47,816 bases of DNA, taken from NCBI GenBank assembly GCA_003568415.1, contig PWXV01000141.1, positions 1-47,816 of the forward strand, read 5' to 3'. The stretch is from Ignavibacteriales bacterium. GTDB taxonomy: Bacteria; Bacteroidota; Ignavibacteria; T3Sed10-11. Position 1 is the stretch's first letter. Every line of letters starts with the position of its first letter. This document shows positions 9,577 to 19,216 of the stretch, in pieces. The translations under genes were made by a program, and so were the position numbers. Below the pieces are notes generated by a model. That model saw only the letters and a list, made by a program, of their open reading frames with translations. It was not told the DNA's origin and made no database searches.

Positions 9577-9593
9577 TAAGCAATCACTGCTTA
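9577..9593. terminator. Weak hairpin nested in a longer inverted repeat
   Basis: TAAGCA at 9577-9582 pairs with TGCTTA at 9588-9593 around a 5-base loop. It is enclosed by a wider inverted pair, ATACCTGG at 9524-9531 with CCAGGTAT at 9623-9630. The gap lies between two convergent genes, so a role in ending both transcripts is plausible, but there is no clear U-run. Confidence 0.3.
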
Positions 9594-9647
9594 TATGCTC
9601 TCCTACATCAACACCTTATCGGCCAGGTATAAATTCTTGCGGCCCGG

Positions 9648-11111
9648 TCATCGTTCAATTCCCGGTCCTCTTTCCTCTCCGTTCGTTAATGGTGTAACAA
9701 TAAGTATAGACGCAAGTGCAAAGAACAATGCAGCATACACTTTATCGATGGTGAATCCAAGAATTTCTGTTATTTGTGGTTCGAATACAGCAAACAAGAC
9801 ACTGGCAACCGTTGAGCTTATTAATGCCGTTATGATTGCTTTCGGAGTTGGAACGGGAATATTATCACGCATCCAGTAAATACCGAACAACACCGCTACC
9901 GCTGCCGATGCACGAATAGCATAGGTGATATAAGCTGCATCAAGTATCGCTCCACGGAAAAATATCGCCATCGGGGTAACCAATACACCGACTGCAACAG
10001 TCAAAATCCTCGACATCCGGAGCACTTGCTCATCGGTCGCATCCTCTTTAATAATGCGATGATATATATCTTTTGTTAATATTGTGCTGATGGCAAACAT
10101 AACCGGACCGACTGTTGAGAGTATTGCAGCGAGAATTCCGGCGATGCCGAGTGCCCCGACCCACGGTGGGATAAAATCGGGATTCATCAGTAAATTCGGC
10201 AAAGCCTGTTTCAGCGACGTGATCTCTTCGGAGCCAAAGAAATTCGTGCGCCGCACCATACCCAACGTTGCCACTATCACACCGAGCGGTGCGATGATTA
10301 ATCCGCTTAGAATTGCACCCCATTTCGCCACCTTGATATTCTTTGCGGCAAACACCGGTTGTATCGATGCCTGCGAAGCAAACCCCGATAGGATACCTCC
10401 GAGTAACCAGGCCGCAATAGGTGCAAGTCCGGCAGAGAATGGATTCCGGAACCGTGATACTGTCCCGGGGTCAGAAACTCTCTCCAGTTCGATGAACAAT
10501 CCTTCATACCCGCCAATCTTAATCATAGCAACAACATATGCCGTAAGGAGAGTAGCATACATTAATCCAACATGAATAAGATTGGTAGCACCTATCGATT
10601 CTATACCACCGCGTATCACATAGCCGGTCACAAGGACGCCGGCAACAACCACCCCGACCCAAAATTTAATACCGAGCATTTCAGACATCACGCTTCCGAT
10701 CGCCTGGAGCTGCAGGTAAGCGAGTATTACAAATGCAGCAACAAAACAAATAGATGCAATCGAACGGGTCCGCCGGTTATATAATTTCTCGAGCATTTCA
10801 CCGACAGTGGTTACCCGGTTTCGTCGGTAAATCGAGGCGATAGTAAAACCGAATATCATCATACCGATAGCTGTTGAGATATTATACCACATCGGGAAAA
10901 AACCGGAGGTCATGGCAAGTTCTGAGGTACCGATAGTACTCATACCACCAAGCCATTCACCGGCAATTGTTGCCGTGCAGAGAATGATTCCCATACTTCT
11001 GCCGGCAATAAGATATGAATCAGAAGTTTTTGCTGCTCCGCGAAGGAATGTTCCGATAAGTAAAATTATTCCGAAATACCCGAGGACGATACCGAGATAC
11101 AAGATATTCAT
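9648..11111 (-). CDS. Sodium:solute symporter family transporter
   Basis: This 487-residue protein belongs to the solute:sodium symporter (SSS) family and has about 13 membrane segments. The family's sodium-site signature is visible near residues 320-342 (AILSTVGPVMFAISTILTKD, with Ser and Thr positions as in the Na2 site). The N-terminal SDSYLIAGRSMG motif is also typical. The solute cannot be told from sequence; relatives carry proline, pantothenate, sugars or small acids. It is a single gene with its own promoter candidate at 11177-11205 and converges on the charged membrane-protein gene. Confidence 0.9.
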   Translation of the reverse strand: MNILYLGIVLGYFGIILLIGTFLRGAAKTSDSYLIAGRSMGIILCTATIAGEWLGGMSTIGTSELAMTSGFFPMWYNISTAIGMMIFGFTIASIYRRNRVTTVGEMLEKLYNRRTRSIASICFVAAFVILAYLQLQAIGSVMSEMLGIKFWVGVVVAGVLVTGYVIRGGIESIGATNLIHVGLMYATLLTAYVVAMIKIGGYEGLFIELERVSDPGTVSRFRNPFSAGLAPIAAWLLGGILSGFASQASIQPVFAAKNIKVAKWGAILSGLIIAPLGVIVATLGMVRRTNFFGSEEITSLKQALPNLLMNPDFIPPWVGALGIAGILAAILSTVGPVMFAISTILTKDIYHRIIKEDATDEQVLRMSRILTVAVGVLVTPMAIFFRGAILDAAYITYAIRASAAVAVLFGIYWMRDNIPVPTPKAIITALISSTVASVLFAVFEPQITEILGFTIDKVYAALFFALASILIVTPLTNGEERGPGIER

Positions 11112-11176
11112 GCAGGATGGCTATACTATTAACGTCGTTTCAAATTGAGGAATGATATTAAAGTAATGGTATGTTT

Positions 11177-11205
11177 AATATACACAAACGTCAGGAAATT
11201 TACAA
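11177..11205 (-). promoter_or_regulatory. Promoter of the sodium:solute symporter gene
   Basis: On the minus strand TTGTAA (11205-11200) and TATATT (11182-11177) are exactly 17 bases apart, about 65 bases upstream of the start codon at 11111. Confidence 0.5.
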
Positions 11206-11220
11206 TTTTCAGAATGAATA

Positions 11221-11250
11221 AGGGCGAACAAGCCACAGCCGGTTCGCCCT
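11221..11250 (-). terminator. Hairpin terminator after the outer-membrane barrel gene
   Basis: AGGGCGAAC (11221-11229) pairs perfectly with GTTCGCCCT (11242-11250) around 12 bases. On the minus strand the stem is followed by a T-rich TTATTCATTCT. It lies 23 bases past the stop of the barrel protein gene and just upstream of the symporter promoter. Confidence 0.7.
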
Positions 11251-11273
11251 ATTGAGTTGTATATATCGTTATG

Positions 11274-11987
11274 TTAAAACGTTACACCCACCATTAAACT
11301 TACCACACCATTTTTAAGGTCGATATCGTCATTGTTATTATTTTCAATATCCAGGATATTACTTAACCCCATTGTATACCTGATTTCAGCGTGTAGTTTT
11401 AGCATTGGTAACCCAAACTCCAACCCACCACCGAGTACAAACCCGAGATCAAAACTTTTTATATCATCCTTTATATCTTCAGATTCACTTTCAGAAAATT
11501 GCATACCATTTACCGTTACATCGATATCATAATTCATTTCGGCACTTAAATTAAATGCAAATGCGGGACCGGCATAAACAAACGGACTGAAACCCGGTAT
11601 CGGGAAACCTGCTCTGAGCAATACAGGCACTTCGAGGTAGGCTAAATCAATAGATGCATCAACACTGGCAGATCCGAATTCATCGAAAAAATCGAACTCA
11701 TCAAACGGCATATCAATTTTAGCACCTTTTTCCGAATAAAGTATTTCGGGCTGTAATGAGATAAACGGCAGCAAGCTGGTGTTAAAAGCAGCCCCAACTA
11801 CAAATCCGGTTTTCGTGCTCATGGGAAAATCCATCTCAACACCATCTTCAACAAATGTAAAGTCGCCACGTAATGTTGAAAAATTCAGGCCACCTTTAAA
11901 CCCGATACCGAAAATCTGAGCAGAGGCAGGCATTACGAAAAATATACTCATAACAACTATCATTGCAGCATATATACTTCGTTTCAT
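11274..11987 (-). CDS. Porin-like outer-membrane beta-barrel protein
   Basis: This 237-residue exported protein has a signal peptide (1-23, ending ASA). The mature part has alternating hydrophobic/polar strands and glycine-rich turns, such as FGIGFKGGLNFSTL, VVGAAFNTSLLPFISLQPE and FDLGFVLGGGLEFGLP, ending in the aromatic VGVTF. This pattern matches the PorT-like/OMP_b-brl barrels (about 8 strands) common in FCB bacteria. An AAAGGG Shine-Dalgarno lies about 8 bases before the ATG. Function within the outer membrane is unknown. It is transcribed divergently from the AbgT transporter gene. Confidence 0.85.
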   Translation of the reverse strand: MKRSIYAAMIVVMSIFFVMPASAQIFGIGFKGGLNFSTLRGDFTFVEDGVEMDFPMSTKTGFVVGAAFNTSLLPFISLQPEILYSEKGAKIDMPFDEFDFFDEFGSASVDASIDLAYLEVPVLLRAGFPIPGFSPFVYAGPAFAFNLSAEMNYDIDVTVNGMQFSESESEDIKDDIKSFDLGFVLGGGLEFGLPMLKLHAEIRYTMGLSNILDIENNNNDDIDLKNGVVSLMVGVTF

Positions 11988-12019
11988 AGTAGACCCTTTC
12001 TCTATTTTGTTTTAAATAA

Positions 12020-12033
12020 GCGGGTATCCCCGC
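12020..12033 (-). other. GC-rich leader hairpin before the barrel gene
   Basis: GCGGG (12020-12024) and CCCGC (12029-12033) form a short perfect stem with a 4-base loop, in otherwise very AT-rich sequence. It lies 33 bases upstream of the barrel protein start and inside its probable 5' leader. It may stabilise the messenger or modulate translation. Confidence 0.35.
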
Positions 12034-12071
12034 ATTTGTTTGTCGTAAATTTTAAAAAAGATACGAATTTT

Positions 12072-12099
12072 TTATTAAAGATAAAGTGATTTCTATCAA
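12072..12099 (-). promoter_or_regulatory. Candidate promoter of the barrel gene
   Basis: On the minus strand TTGATA (12099-12094) is followed after 16 bases by TAATAA (12077-12072). It would give a leader of about 78 bases containing the hairpin at 12020-12033. I see no clear plus-strand promoter in the same gap. Confidence 0.4.
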
Positions 12100-12275
12100 A
12101 TTGACCGGAAAATATTGATTTCTTCATAAAGAAACACTACCTTTTAGAATTCATAAATTTACCACTAGTATGATTATAGGCATGCCCGACATTTTCCCCA
12201 ATACAATTTGGTTGCATATCCCAATTTACTCAAAAGTAAAAACCGTTACATTTAAAACTAATTAAAGGACACAGA

Positions 12276-13799
12276 ATGGCACAAGATAGTTCCCAATCCG
12301 GTTTTCTGATGAGGTTGTTAAACAGAGTCGAATATGTGGGAAATAAACTCCCGCAACCGGTCACATTGTTTGTAATCCTCATTTTCTTTATTCTCATCGT
12401 TTCCTGGCTCGCCGGTGTAGTAAACATAAGTGCAACTCACCCCGGCACCGGTGAAGAAATCCGTGCTGTGAACCTCCTCAGCAGCGACCAGATCCGGCAC
12501 ATTTTCGTGAATATGACTACAACATTCACCGACTTCCCGCCACTCGGCATGGTGCTCGTAGTTATGCTTGGTATCGGTGTTGCAGAGCGAACAGGGTTGA
12601 TTGCAGTCGGTTTACGGGCGTTTGTATCATGGATGCCGCCGTGGTTAATTACAATTGCACTTGTTACCGCCGGACAGCTCTCAAGTATAGCAGCAGATGC
12701 CGGCTACGTGGTTCTGGTCCCGCTTGGTGCAGCAATATTCTGGGGTATGGGGCGACATCCTCTCGCCGGTCTTGCCGCTGCTTTTGCCGGTGTATCCGGT
12801 GGTTTTGGCGCTAATATTATCATTACAGCACTTGATCCGCTTCTTGCCGGTTTTACTGAACCTGCGGCACAAATACTCGATCCAGCATATACAGTTGACC
12901 CGACGGCAAACTGGTGGATAATGGCTGCTCTTGTTCCCGTCACCGCAGTTGCCGGTTGGTATGTCACTGAGCGGATTGTCGAACCCCGGCTGGGGAAATA
13001 CCAAGATGTTGAAGGTCTTACCAGGGAAGACGATTCATTAAAACCGGAGGAAAAAAAGGGGCTCACAGCCGCTGTTATTACCGTATTAGCAGCACTTGGT
13101 GTTGTCGCCTATATGTCGATTCCGTCAGACGGTATCTTACGCGGCGACGACGGAAGTATTCGTCCTTTGCTGGACAGCATTGTACCTTTGATGATGTTTA
13201 TCTTCATTCTTCCCGGTATAGTGTACGGGATTATTACTAAAACCATTAAGGGTGATAAGGATGCTGCAAAGATGACAGCCGATTCAATGGCAAGTATGGG
13301 CGGTTATATTGTGCTCGCATTCGTTGCCGCACAATTTGTCGCATTCTTTAACTGGTCAAATCTTGGTATAATTACCGCAATATCAGGTGCGGGAGCGCTT
13401 CAGGCAATAGGTTTAACCGGAATACCGTTGATCGTTGCATTCGTGCTTGTTGCATCCTTTATAAATTTAATAATCGGAAGTGCGTCTGCAAAATGGGCAA
13501 TTATGGCGCCCATATTCGTACCGATGCTTATGCTCATGGGATATTCACCTGAGTTAACCCAGGCTGCTTATCGTATTGGCGATTCGTATACAAATATTCT
13601 GACACCGTTGTTGCCATACTTCCCCTTGATCATTACATTTGCACAAAAGTATGTAAAGGATACCGGAATAGGTACCATTATAGCACTGATGCTGCCATTT
13701 GCAATTTTCATCGCACTTGTACGTATACCGGTACTGATAATCTGGATGCTGGCCGGCTTCCCGCTCGGACCGGATGCACCAATGTATTATACACCATAA
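12276..13799 (+). CDS. AbgT-family transporter
   Basis: This 507-residue inner-membrane protein matches the AbgT family, which in E. coli takes up p-aminobenzoyl-glutamate and in Neisseria (MtrF) and Alcanivorax acts in antimetabolite (sulfonamide) export. About 12 hydrophobic segments are visible. The N-terminal NRVEYVGNKLPQPVTLF is characteristic of the family. The conserved NLIIGSASAKWA segment lies in the second half, and the C-terminal motif GDSYTNILTPLLPYFPL is also present. AAAGGA lies about 10 bases before the ATG. No peptidase partner (abgA/abgB) is next to it. A hairpin terminator follows. The substrate is inferred only from family. Confidence 0.92.
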   Translation: MAQDSSQSGFLMRLLNRVEYVGNKLPQPVTLFVILIFFILIVSWLAGVVNISATHPGTGEEIRAVNLLSSDQIRHIFVNMTTTFTDFPPLGMVLVVMLGIGVAERTGLIAVGLRAFVSWMPPWLITIALVTAGQLSSIAADAGYVVLVPLGAAIFWGMGRHPLAGLAAAFAGVSGGFGANIIITALDPLLAGFTEPAAQILDPAYTVDPTANWWIMAALVPVTAVAGWYVTERIVEPRLGKYQDVEGLTREDDSLKPEEKKGLTAAVITVLAALGVVAYMSIPSDGILRGDDGSIRPLLDSIVPLMMFIFILPGIVYGIITKTIKGDKDAAKMTADSMASMGGYIVLAFVAAQFVAFFNWSNLGIITAISGAGALQAIGLTGIPLIVAFVLVASFINLIIGSASAKWAIMAPIFVPMLMLMGYSPELTQAAYRIGDSYTNILTPLLPYFPLIITFAQKYVKDTGIGTIIALMLPFAIFIALVRIPVLIIWMLAGFPLGPDAPMYYTP

Positions 13800-13855
13800 T
13801 TTTATAATTGAGTAGAAGTAACGAAGTGGTTGGAATATAATAAAAGAAGATCTTT

Positions 13856-13893
13856 AAAAGGTGGTATCGAAATTAATTCTGGTACCACCTTTT
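13856..13893. terminator. Bidirectional terminator between abgT-like and patatin genes
   Basis: AAAAGGTGGTA (13856-13866) pairs perfectly with TACCACCTTTT (13883-13893). The A- and T-tracts flanking the GC core give a U-run on either strand, and the stem lies right between two convergent stops. This is the clearest intrinsic terminator in the window. Confidence 0.85.
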
Positions 13894-14823
13894 TCATACA
13901 GTTGATGCTTGCTTTCTTCTCCTCCACCATCGCTGGAAAAAAGAACTATCCTTCTGCACAATAGCTTTTATATCGGCAAGTTTCGCCCGCGTCGCAATAT
14001 ATCCTTTCTCAGCCAATTCCTCATAACTATAAAAATCTGCCCAATTTACCGATGCGACATCCGGACGAATGACAACATCCGCCTGTTCCAAAAGCATCAT
14101 ATTATAATTACTTAATGCAATATCACCGCTGCGGAAAAATACGCCATAGCCCCGATCCGGATAAGGAATATCTTCAATCGATTTACTTACATCGACTGCA
14201 ACAACAGGTGCAACACCAAATTCTTTTGCTGGCGGAACCGGTGTGAGATATGTAGCCCCCCCGTCGACAAGTTTCATACCGTTATACTCATAGGGTGTAA
14301 AAACACCCGGTATTGCCGCACTCGCTGTTATTGCATTTCGAACCGGACCGCTGCGGAAGAGTACCGGCTTCCCCTTGTGTAAATCGGTTGCTACTGCGCA
14401 AAACGGAATTGAAAGCTCTTCAATAAGTATATCATCGATGAGGATTTCCATTGCTTCTAACAGCAATTCCACCCGAATTCTACCGGGACGTGTAAATACT
14501 CGCGTAAGCTGCATATTCTGTCGCAACCGGCCGAGCGCATACTCAAGTTTCTTTTTTTGCAACGGCATTTTTGATGTTGCATATATATCGAGCCCTGCCT
14601 TGTGCATAAAATCGCTGTTAACCAGATTAACAATTCTCTTTTCAACTTCTTTTGTATCTCGATAGTACGCGAACATCGCTCCGGTCACCGCTCCCATACT
14701 TGTACCAGCGATAAACGAGGGTTCAATATTCTCTTCTTCAAATACGCGTAATACTCCCAAATGGGCTATACCACGGGCCCCGCCACCACCGAGCACAAGA
14801 GAGATATTTGAATTGTTCATCAT
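13894..14823 (-). CDS. Patatin-like phospholipase
   Basis: This 309-residue enzyme belongs to the bacterial patatin-like (RssA/YlbK) lipid acyl hydrolases. The oxyanion-hole motif GGGGARG is at 12-18, the nucleophile Ser42 in GTSMG, and the catalytic Asp187 in VDGGA, making a complete Ser-Asp dyad. There is no signal peptide, so it acts in the cytoplasm or at the inner membrane. A GAGGTG Shine-Dalgarno precedes tandem ATG codons at 14823 and 14820. It is 18 bases downstream of a TetR-type regulator and almost certainly shares its transcript, so its expression should respond to that regulator's ligand. Confidence 0.93.
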   Translation of the reverse strand: MMNNSNISLVLGGGGARGIAHLGVLRVFEEENIEPSFIAGTSMGAVTGAMFAYYRDTKEVEKRIVNLVNSDFMHKAGLDIYATSKMPLQKKKLEYALGRLRQNMQLTRVFTRPGRIRVELLLEAMEILIDDILIEELSIPFCAVATDLHKGKPVLFRSGPVRNAITASAAIPGVFTPYEYNGMKLVDGGATYLTPVPPAKEFGVAPVVAVDVSKSIEDIPYPDRGYGVFFRSGDIALSNYNMMLLEQADVVIRPDVASVNWADFYSYEELAEKGYIATRAKLADIKAIVQKDSSFFQRWWRRRKQASTV

Positions 14824-14841
14824 AACACCTCAGACAAAAAA

Positions 14842-15486
14842 TTATTTTTTTACAACTCCGTACAACACAAGATCCACAATACTGTCCACACGTTCATCTA
14901 AAAATGATGTCTCATCGTCAACATTTAAATTAAGCAATACCTCACCAATTGGTTTGGCAAGATAGTAAATCATATTCATTCCGAGAATACTAATGATCAT
15001 TTGCTTCGCATCGACATTACGAAATTTTCTGGTCTTTATTCCTTCTTCAACAATAGAATAAACCGCGAACGATCGGGATTCAGACTTGCTATCGAACATC
15101 GAACTAAATGACGTTCTCACTTTTTCCGGATCATTGCTGAGCGCCTCAATAATGATTTTTGTCCAATCAGGATTTGATGAAAAAGCCGTAAAATGATACC
15201 GTATATAATGCGAGAGTTTTTTTGCCGGATCGATAGGTTTTTTTTCAATTTCCAACAGGTTAGTATTAATATAGGTATAGACATTCCTAATGATCGTATC
15301 CAGAACAACCTGATATAAAATTTCTCTGTTTGTGAAGTAATAGTAAACCATCGCTTTATTAAAGCCCGACTCATTTGCGATATCTTCCATCCGCGCACCG
15401 TGTTTACCTTTTCGGGCAAATACAGTGATCGCGGCTTGTATAATTTTTTCTTTGCTTTCGGTTATTTGGGTGTGAGCTTCATACAT
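14842..15486 (-). CDS. TetR/AcrR-family transcriptional regulator
   Basis: This 214-residue repressor has the classic N-terminal helix-turn-helix at about 32-51 (ARMEDIANESGFNKAMVYYY) and the following FTNREILYQV. The C-terminal ligand domain is divergent, so the effector is unknown; the coupled patatin hints at a lipid or fatty-acid signal. It lies first in a two-gene operon with the phospholipase. Its promoter at 15537-15565 overlaps a 48-bp palindrome at 15493-15540, so it very likely represses itself and the phospholipase. Confidence 0.92.
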   Translation of the reverse strand: MYEAHTQITESKEKIIQAAITVFARKGKHGARMEDIANESGFNKAMVYYYFTNREILYQVVLDTIIRNVYTYINTNLLEIEKKPIDPAKKLSHYIRYHFTAFSSNPDWTKIIIEALSNDPEKVRTSFSSMFDSKSESRSFAVYSIVEEGIKTRKFRNVDAKQMIISILGMNMIYYLAKPIGEVLLNLNVDDETSFLDERVDSIVDLVLYGVVKK

Positions 15487-15492
15487 AGCTGT

Positions 15493-15540
15493 ATATTAAC
15501 TAAAGTGTTTATCTATATAGTTTAACGTTTTAGTTAATAT
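15493..15540. promoter_or_regulatory. 48-bp palindromic operator of the TetR-type regulator
   Basis: The sequence is an inverted repeat matching at 20 of 24 positions around its centre, with perfect 12-base outer arms (ATATTAACTAAA at 15493-15504 and TTTAGTTAATAT at 15529-15540). It starts 7 bases upstream of the regulator's start codon, covers the transcription start, and its right arm contains part of the -10 box. The length would fit two repressor dimers, as known for QacR-type regulators. Confidence 0.8.
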
Positions 15541-15565
15541 TAAAAAATTAAACAGGAATTGTCAA
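15537..15565 (-). promoter_or_regulatory. Consensus promoter of the TetR-patatin operon
   Basis: On the minus strand a perfect TTGACA (15565-15560) is followed after exactly 17 bases by TAATAT (15542-15537). Transcription would start near 15530, inside the palindrome. Confidence 0.8.
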
Positions 15566-15642
15566 GCGTTGTCTGGAATTTTTAATATGGTGGTAAAATC
15601 GGTTATATACGCAGATATGTCAGTATTATAATTAGAATCCTG

Positions 15643-17448
15643 CTATCCACCCGAGCCGGAATTTTCGATCGCCTGAGCTTCGATTTGATCCTTGTACTGC
15701 AACTGATACAACCGGTAATATATCCCCTGTTGTGCAAGAAGTTCGTGATGTTTGCCTATCTCTCGGATTTTTCCTTTATGCATGACAATGATCTTATCAG
15801 CCCGCTGTATAGTCGACAACCGGTGAGCAATAACGATCGATGTTCTTCCTTTGAGCATTCTCTGTATAGCTTGCTGAATCAATAATTCGGTTTCAGTATC
15901 GACACTGCTTGTAGCTTCGTCAAGTATCAATATTTTCGGATCAACTGCAAGAGCGCGTGCAAATGACAATAGCTGTTTTTGTCCTACTGACAGCGTTGCG
16001 CCGCGTTCTTTAACAGGTTCATCGTAACCTCGCGGTAACCGCTCGATAAACTTATCTGCGCCGACCGCAGCACATACCTCACGCACACGATCCAAAGAGA
16101 TAGATTCATCACCAAGGGTGAGATTGTTTTTAATATCGCCCGAGAATAAGAAAACATCCTGAAGTACTATGGCAATATGTTTTCTGAGATCGGCTTTCCT
16201 GATAGTACGGATATCAACGCCATCGACTAATATTTGTCCTTGTTGAATATCATAAAATCGCGTCATCAGATTAATGATCGATGTCTTGCCTGCTCCGGTC
16301 GCACCGACAAGAGCCACCGATTCTCCCGGTTGAACATGGAATGAAACATCACGCAGAACATATTCATTTTCATTATAGGCAAACCATACATTTTTGTATT
16401 TAACCTCTCCCCTGATCGTATCCAATTCCACCGGATGCTCCGGATCGGGTATCACCGATTTATCGTCAAGTAACTTAAATATCCGCTCGGACGAGGCCAT
16501 CGCCGTTTGCATAATATTATACTTCTCGGCGAGATCGCGTATCGGACGAAAGAACATCTCGGTATACTGAATAAACGACACCAGAATACCGATGGTTAAT
16601 GTACCCTGCACAACATTACCACCACCGTACCATATTATCAGTCCGATGGCAACAGCGCTTATCAATTCCACAACAGGATAAAATATTGCATGGTAAAATA
16701 TCGAACGCATGTATGCATCGCGATAATCCGAATTAATCTTTTCAAACTGATCCCGTGCTTTTTTTTCACGGTTAAAAATCTGGAGCACTATTGTGCCGCT
16801 GATATGCTCTTGCAGAAATGCATTTAAACGGGCAAGATGTCTGCGTACTTCACGATACGCTTCGCGTGCTTTGCGACGGAATACCCACGTAGCGTAAAAT
16901 AAAAATGGTAACACTATCAGCGTAACCAGCGATAATTCCCAGCTCATAAAGAACATAAAGACAAGGATCCAGAAAATCACAAAAATATCGCTGAAGATGG
17001 TTACCACACCGGATGAAAACATATCATTGAGCGACTCGACATCGTTGGTCGTCCGGGTGACCAATCTACCGATTGGATTCTTATCGAAGAACCGGAGAGA
17101 TAAACGTTGTAAGTATCCGAACACCTGCATTCGCAAATCGAATATCGCTTTCTGACCGATCCATTCTGTCAGAAAATTCATTACATATTGAAGAAAACCC
17201 TGAGCGATCAGCAAACCGAATAATATACCGATAAGCATCATTAAGCCGGTATGATCACCGACCAGTATATAGTCATCAATCGCAACTTTGGTCAGATACG
17301 GGCGCAGAGGTCCCATACCGGCAAAGACAATATTCAACATTATTGCCGCAACAACATACTTACGATACGGTTTTAAATACCTCAACAATCTGCGCATCAA
17401 ACTCGCATCGTACGCTTTTCCTACTATTTCGTCAGAGTACATTGCCAT
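15643..17448 (-). CDS. ABC exporter half-transporter, catalytic subunit
   Basis: This 601-residue protein joins six membrane helices (about 35-300) to an ATPase domain (about 345-590). Walker A is GATGAGKT at 382-389, Walker B ends in Asp510 with the normal catalytic Glu511 (LILDEATSS), and the switch His is 542. Its signature motif is LSVGQ (486-490), not the canonical LSGGQ. The upstream neighbour has the reciprocal defect, so the two most likely form a heterodimer in the TM287/288 or BmrCD manner. Relatives export drugs, lipids or peptides; the substrate is unknown. It begins 22 bases after its partner and is the last gene of the operon. Confidence 0.93.
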   Translation of the reverse strand: MAMYSDEIVGKAYDASLMRRLLRYLKPYRKYVVAAIMLNIVFAGMGPLRPYLTKVAIDDYILVGDHTGLMMLIGILFGLLIAQGFLQYVMNFLTEWIGQKAIFDLRMQVFGYLQRLSLRFFDKNPIGRLVTRTTNDVESLNDMFSSGVVTIFSDIFVIFWILVFMFFMSWELSLVTLIVLPFLFYATWVFRRKAREAYREVRRHLARLNAFLQEHISGTIVLQIFNREKKARDQFEKINSDYRDAYMRSIFYHAIFYPVVELISAVAIGLIIWYGGGNVVQGTLTIGILVSFIQYTEMFFRPIRDLAEKYNIMQTAMASSERIFKLLDDKSVIPDPEHPVELDTIRGEVKYKNVWFAYNENEYVLRDVSFHVQPGESVALVGATGAGKTSIINLMTRFYDIQQGQILVDGVDIRTIRKADLRKHIAIVLQDVFLFSGDIKNNLTLGDESISLDRVREVCAAVGADKFIERLPRGYDEPVKERGATLSVGQKQLLSFARALAVDPKILILDEATSSVDTETELLIQQAIQRMLKGRTSIVIAHRLSTIQRADKIIVMHKGKIREIGKHHELLAQQGIYYRLYQLQYKDQIEAQAIENSGSGG

Positions 17449-17470
17449 TGTGACTTACAAAAATAAAATC

Positions 17471-19216
17471 CTACATTTCATCAAGTTCTTTTTCAAGTAA
17501 TTGCTTTTGGTGTAAGTTTGCATAGATTCCTCCTTGTTGTACCAGTTCATCGTGTGTACCGCGTTCGACGATTGAGCCGTTATCAAGAACAATAACTTCA
17601 TCTGCCATTTTTACTGTTGATATACGGTGACTGATGAGGATCGTTGTTCGCTCACGCATTTCGTCGCGGAGTCGTGAGAGTATTGATTCTTCTGTATATG
17701 TATCCACCGCAGAAAATGCATCGTCGAGAATGAGTATCTTCGGATCACGCGCTAAGGCACGGGCAAGACTTGCACGTTGCTTCTGTCCACCGGAAAGGGT
17801 AATGCCCCGTTCACCGATCACGGTATCGAATTTCTGGGGAAAATCCTCGACATCGCCCGATAAGTGCGCAATGTCGGCCACGCGTTCCACAAGATGTGTC
17901 TCCATTCCATCTTTTCCGAACGCTATATTTTCACGTATTGATTCGGAGAAAAGAAATGTTTCCTGCGGAACATACCCGATATGAGATCGCAGCGTAGCCA
18001 GCGGTATCTTTTTTATTGGATGTCCGTCGATTAAAATCTCGCCTCTATCGATATCATATAACCGTGGTATTAAAGATACCAGTGTCGATTTACCTGCACC
18101 GGTAAATCCGATAATGCCGATCGTTTTTCCTTCCGGGATATCAAGATTAATATTTTTTAAAACCGGTTCCGTATCCTTCTGATATGAGAACGTTACGTTT
18201 TTAATAGATATATGTCCCTGCAAATCAGTAATTGAGTAGTCGGTATCCGGCCCATCTTTAATTTCCGGTTCTATATCGAAAATCTTGTTCAGTCGTCCCA
18301 TTGATGCGGCTGCACGCTGGATTATATTAAACACCCATCCGAACGCGATCATAGGCCAGATCAACATGCCAAGATAAATCATCATAGCGGTAACATCACC
18401 GATTGTCATCCGCCCGTCAATAACACTATTTCCGCCATACCACAGAACAACAATGAGCGAAATCCCGACAAGCAGATAAAGCAGGGGTCTCGTTAATGAT
18501 TGTACCCGGATGAGTCCCATATTCCGGCGATAATACTCTTTACTTAAATTTTTAAATTCATCGATTTCGAAATCCTCACGGGTGAATGCTTTGATTACCC
18601 GTATACCCGATAAATTTTCCTGTGCACGCGACGTGATGTTCGAAAACTGTTCCTGAATACCTATCGTTTTTTTATGAACTATCCGCCCGATATAGAAAAC
18701 AACAATTGAGATTATCGGTAAGGGTAGGAGTGCAAGCACAGTTAACGTTGAATTTATCGAGAGCATTATACCGAGTATGATAATAAAACCGATCAAGGTA
18801 CTCGTCGAGTACATGATACCCGGCCCGAGAAAATTCCGCACCTGATTGATGTCGTTCGTAGTATGCGCCATCAAATCGCCGGTCGTGGTATTATGATAAA
18901 ACGGTATGGAAAGTTTTTGAAGATGAGCGTAGAAATCGTTTCGCAGTTCGTGCTCAATTTTACGTGAGGCAACAATAATCGTCTGCCGTGTAAAATATGA
19001 AAACAAACCGCTTAACGCAGTAGCAATAACAACCATCGCACCGTATTCGAAGAATTGGCGCATGGATGCCTCTTCCTGCAATCCGTCGATTGCATCCCGG
19101 ATAATCAACGGCACAAGCACTTCGAATACATTCGAGAACAGAATTGCTGCAAAACCTGCAATAAGCAGCCGGCGATGTCGTCGAAAATATGGTTTTAATC
19201 TATAAAGACTATCCAA
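17471..19216 (-). CDS. ABC exporter half-transporter, degenerate-site subunit
   Basis: This 581-residue protein has the same exporter layout: six membrane helices (about 15-300) and an ATPase domain (about 335-570). Walker A is GFTGAGKS at 370-377, the signature is a normal LSGGQ (474-478), and His530 is present. The catalytic Glu after Walker B is replaced by Asp499 (ILILDDAFS). Asp here marks the non-hydrolysing site of heterodimeric exporters. Its start overlaps the end of serS by 8 bases, so its translation is coupled to serS. Substrate unknown. Confidence 0.93.
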   Translation of the reverse strand: MDSLYRLKPYFRRHRRLLIAGFAAILFSNVFEVLVPLIIRDAIDGLQEEASMRQFFEYGAMVVIATALSGLFSYFTRQTIIVASRKIEHELRNDFYAHLQKLSIPFYHNTTTGDLMAHTTNDINQVRNFLGPGIMYSTSTLIGFIIILGIMLSINSTLTVLALLPLPIISIVVFYIGRIVHKKTIGIQEQFSNITSRAQENLSGIRVIKAFTREDFEIDEFKNLSKEYYRRNMGLIRVQSLTRPLLYLLVGISLIVVLWYGGNSVIDGRMTIGDVTAMMIYLGMLIWPMIAFGWVFNIIQRAAASMGRLNKIFDIEPEIKDGPDTDYSITDLQGHISIKNVTFSYQKDTEPVLKNINLDIPEGKTIGIIGFTGAGKSTLVSLIPRLYDIDRGEILIDGHPIKKIPLATLRSHIGYVPQETFLFSESIRENIAFGKDGMETHLVERVADIAHLSGDVEDFPQKFDTVIGERGITLSGGQKQRASLARALARDPKILILDDAFSAVDTYTEESILSRLRDEMRERTTILISHRISTVKMADEVIVLDNGSIVERGTHDELVQQGGIYANLHQKQLLEKELDEM

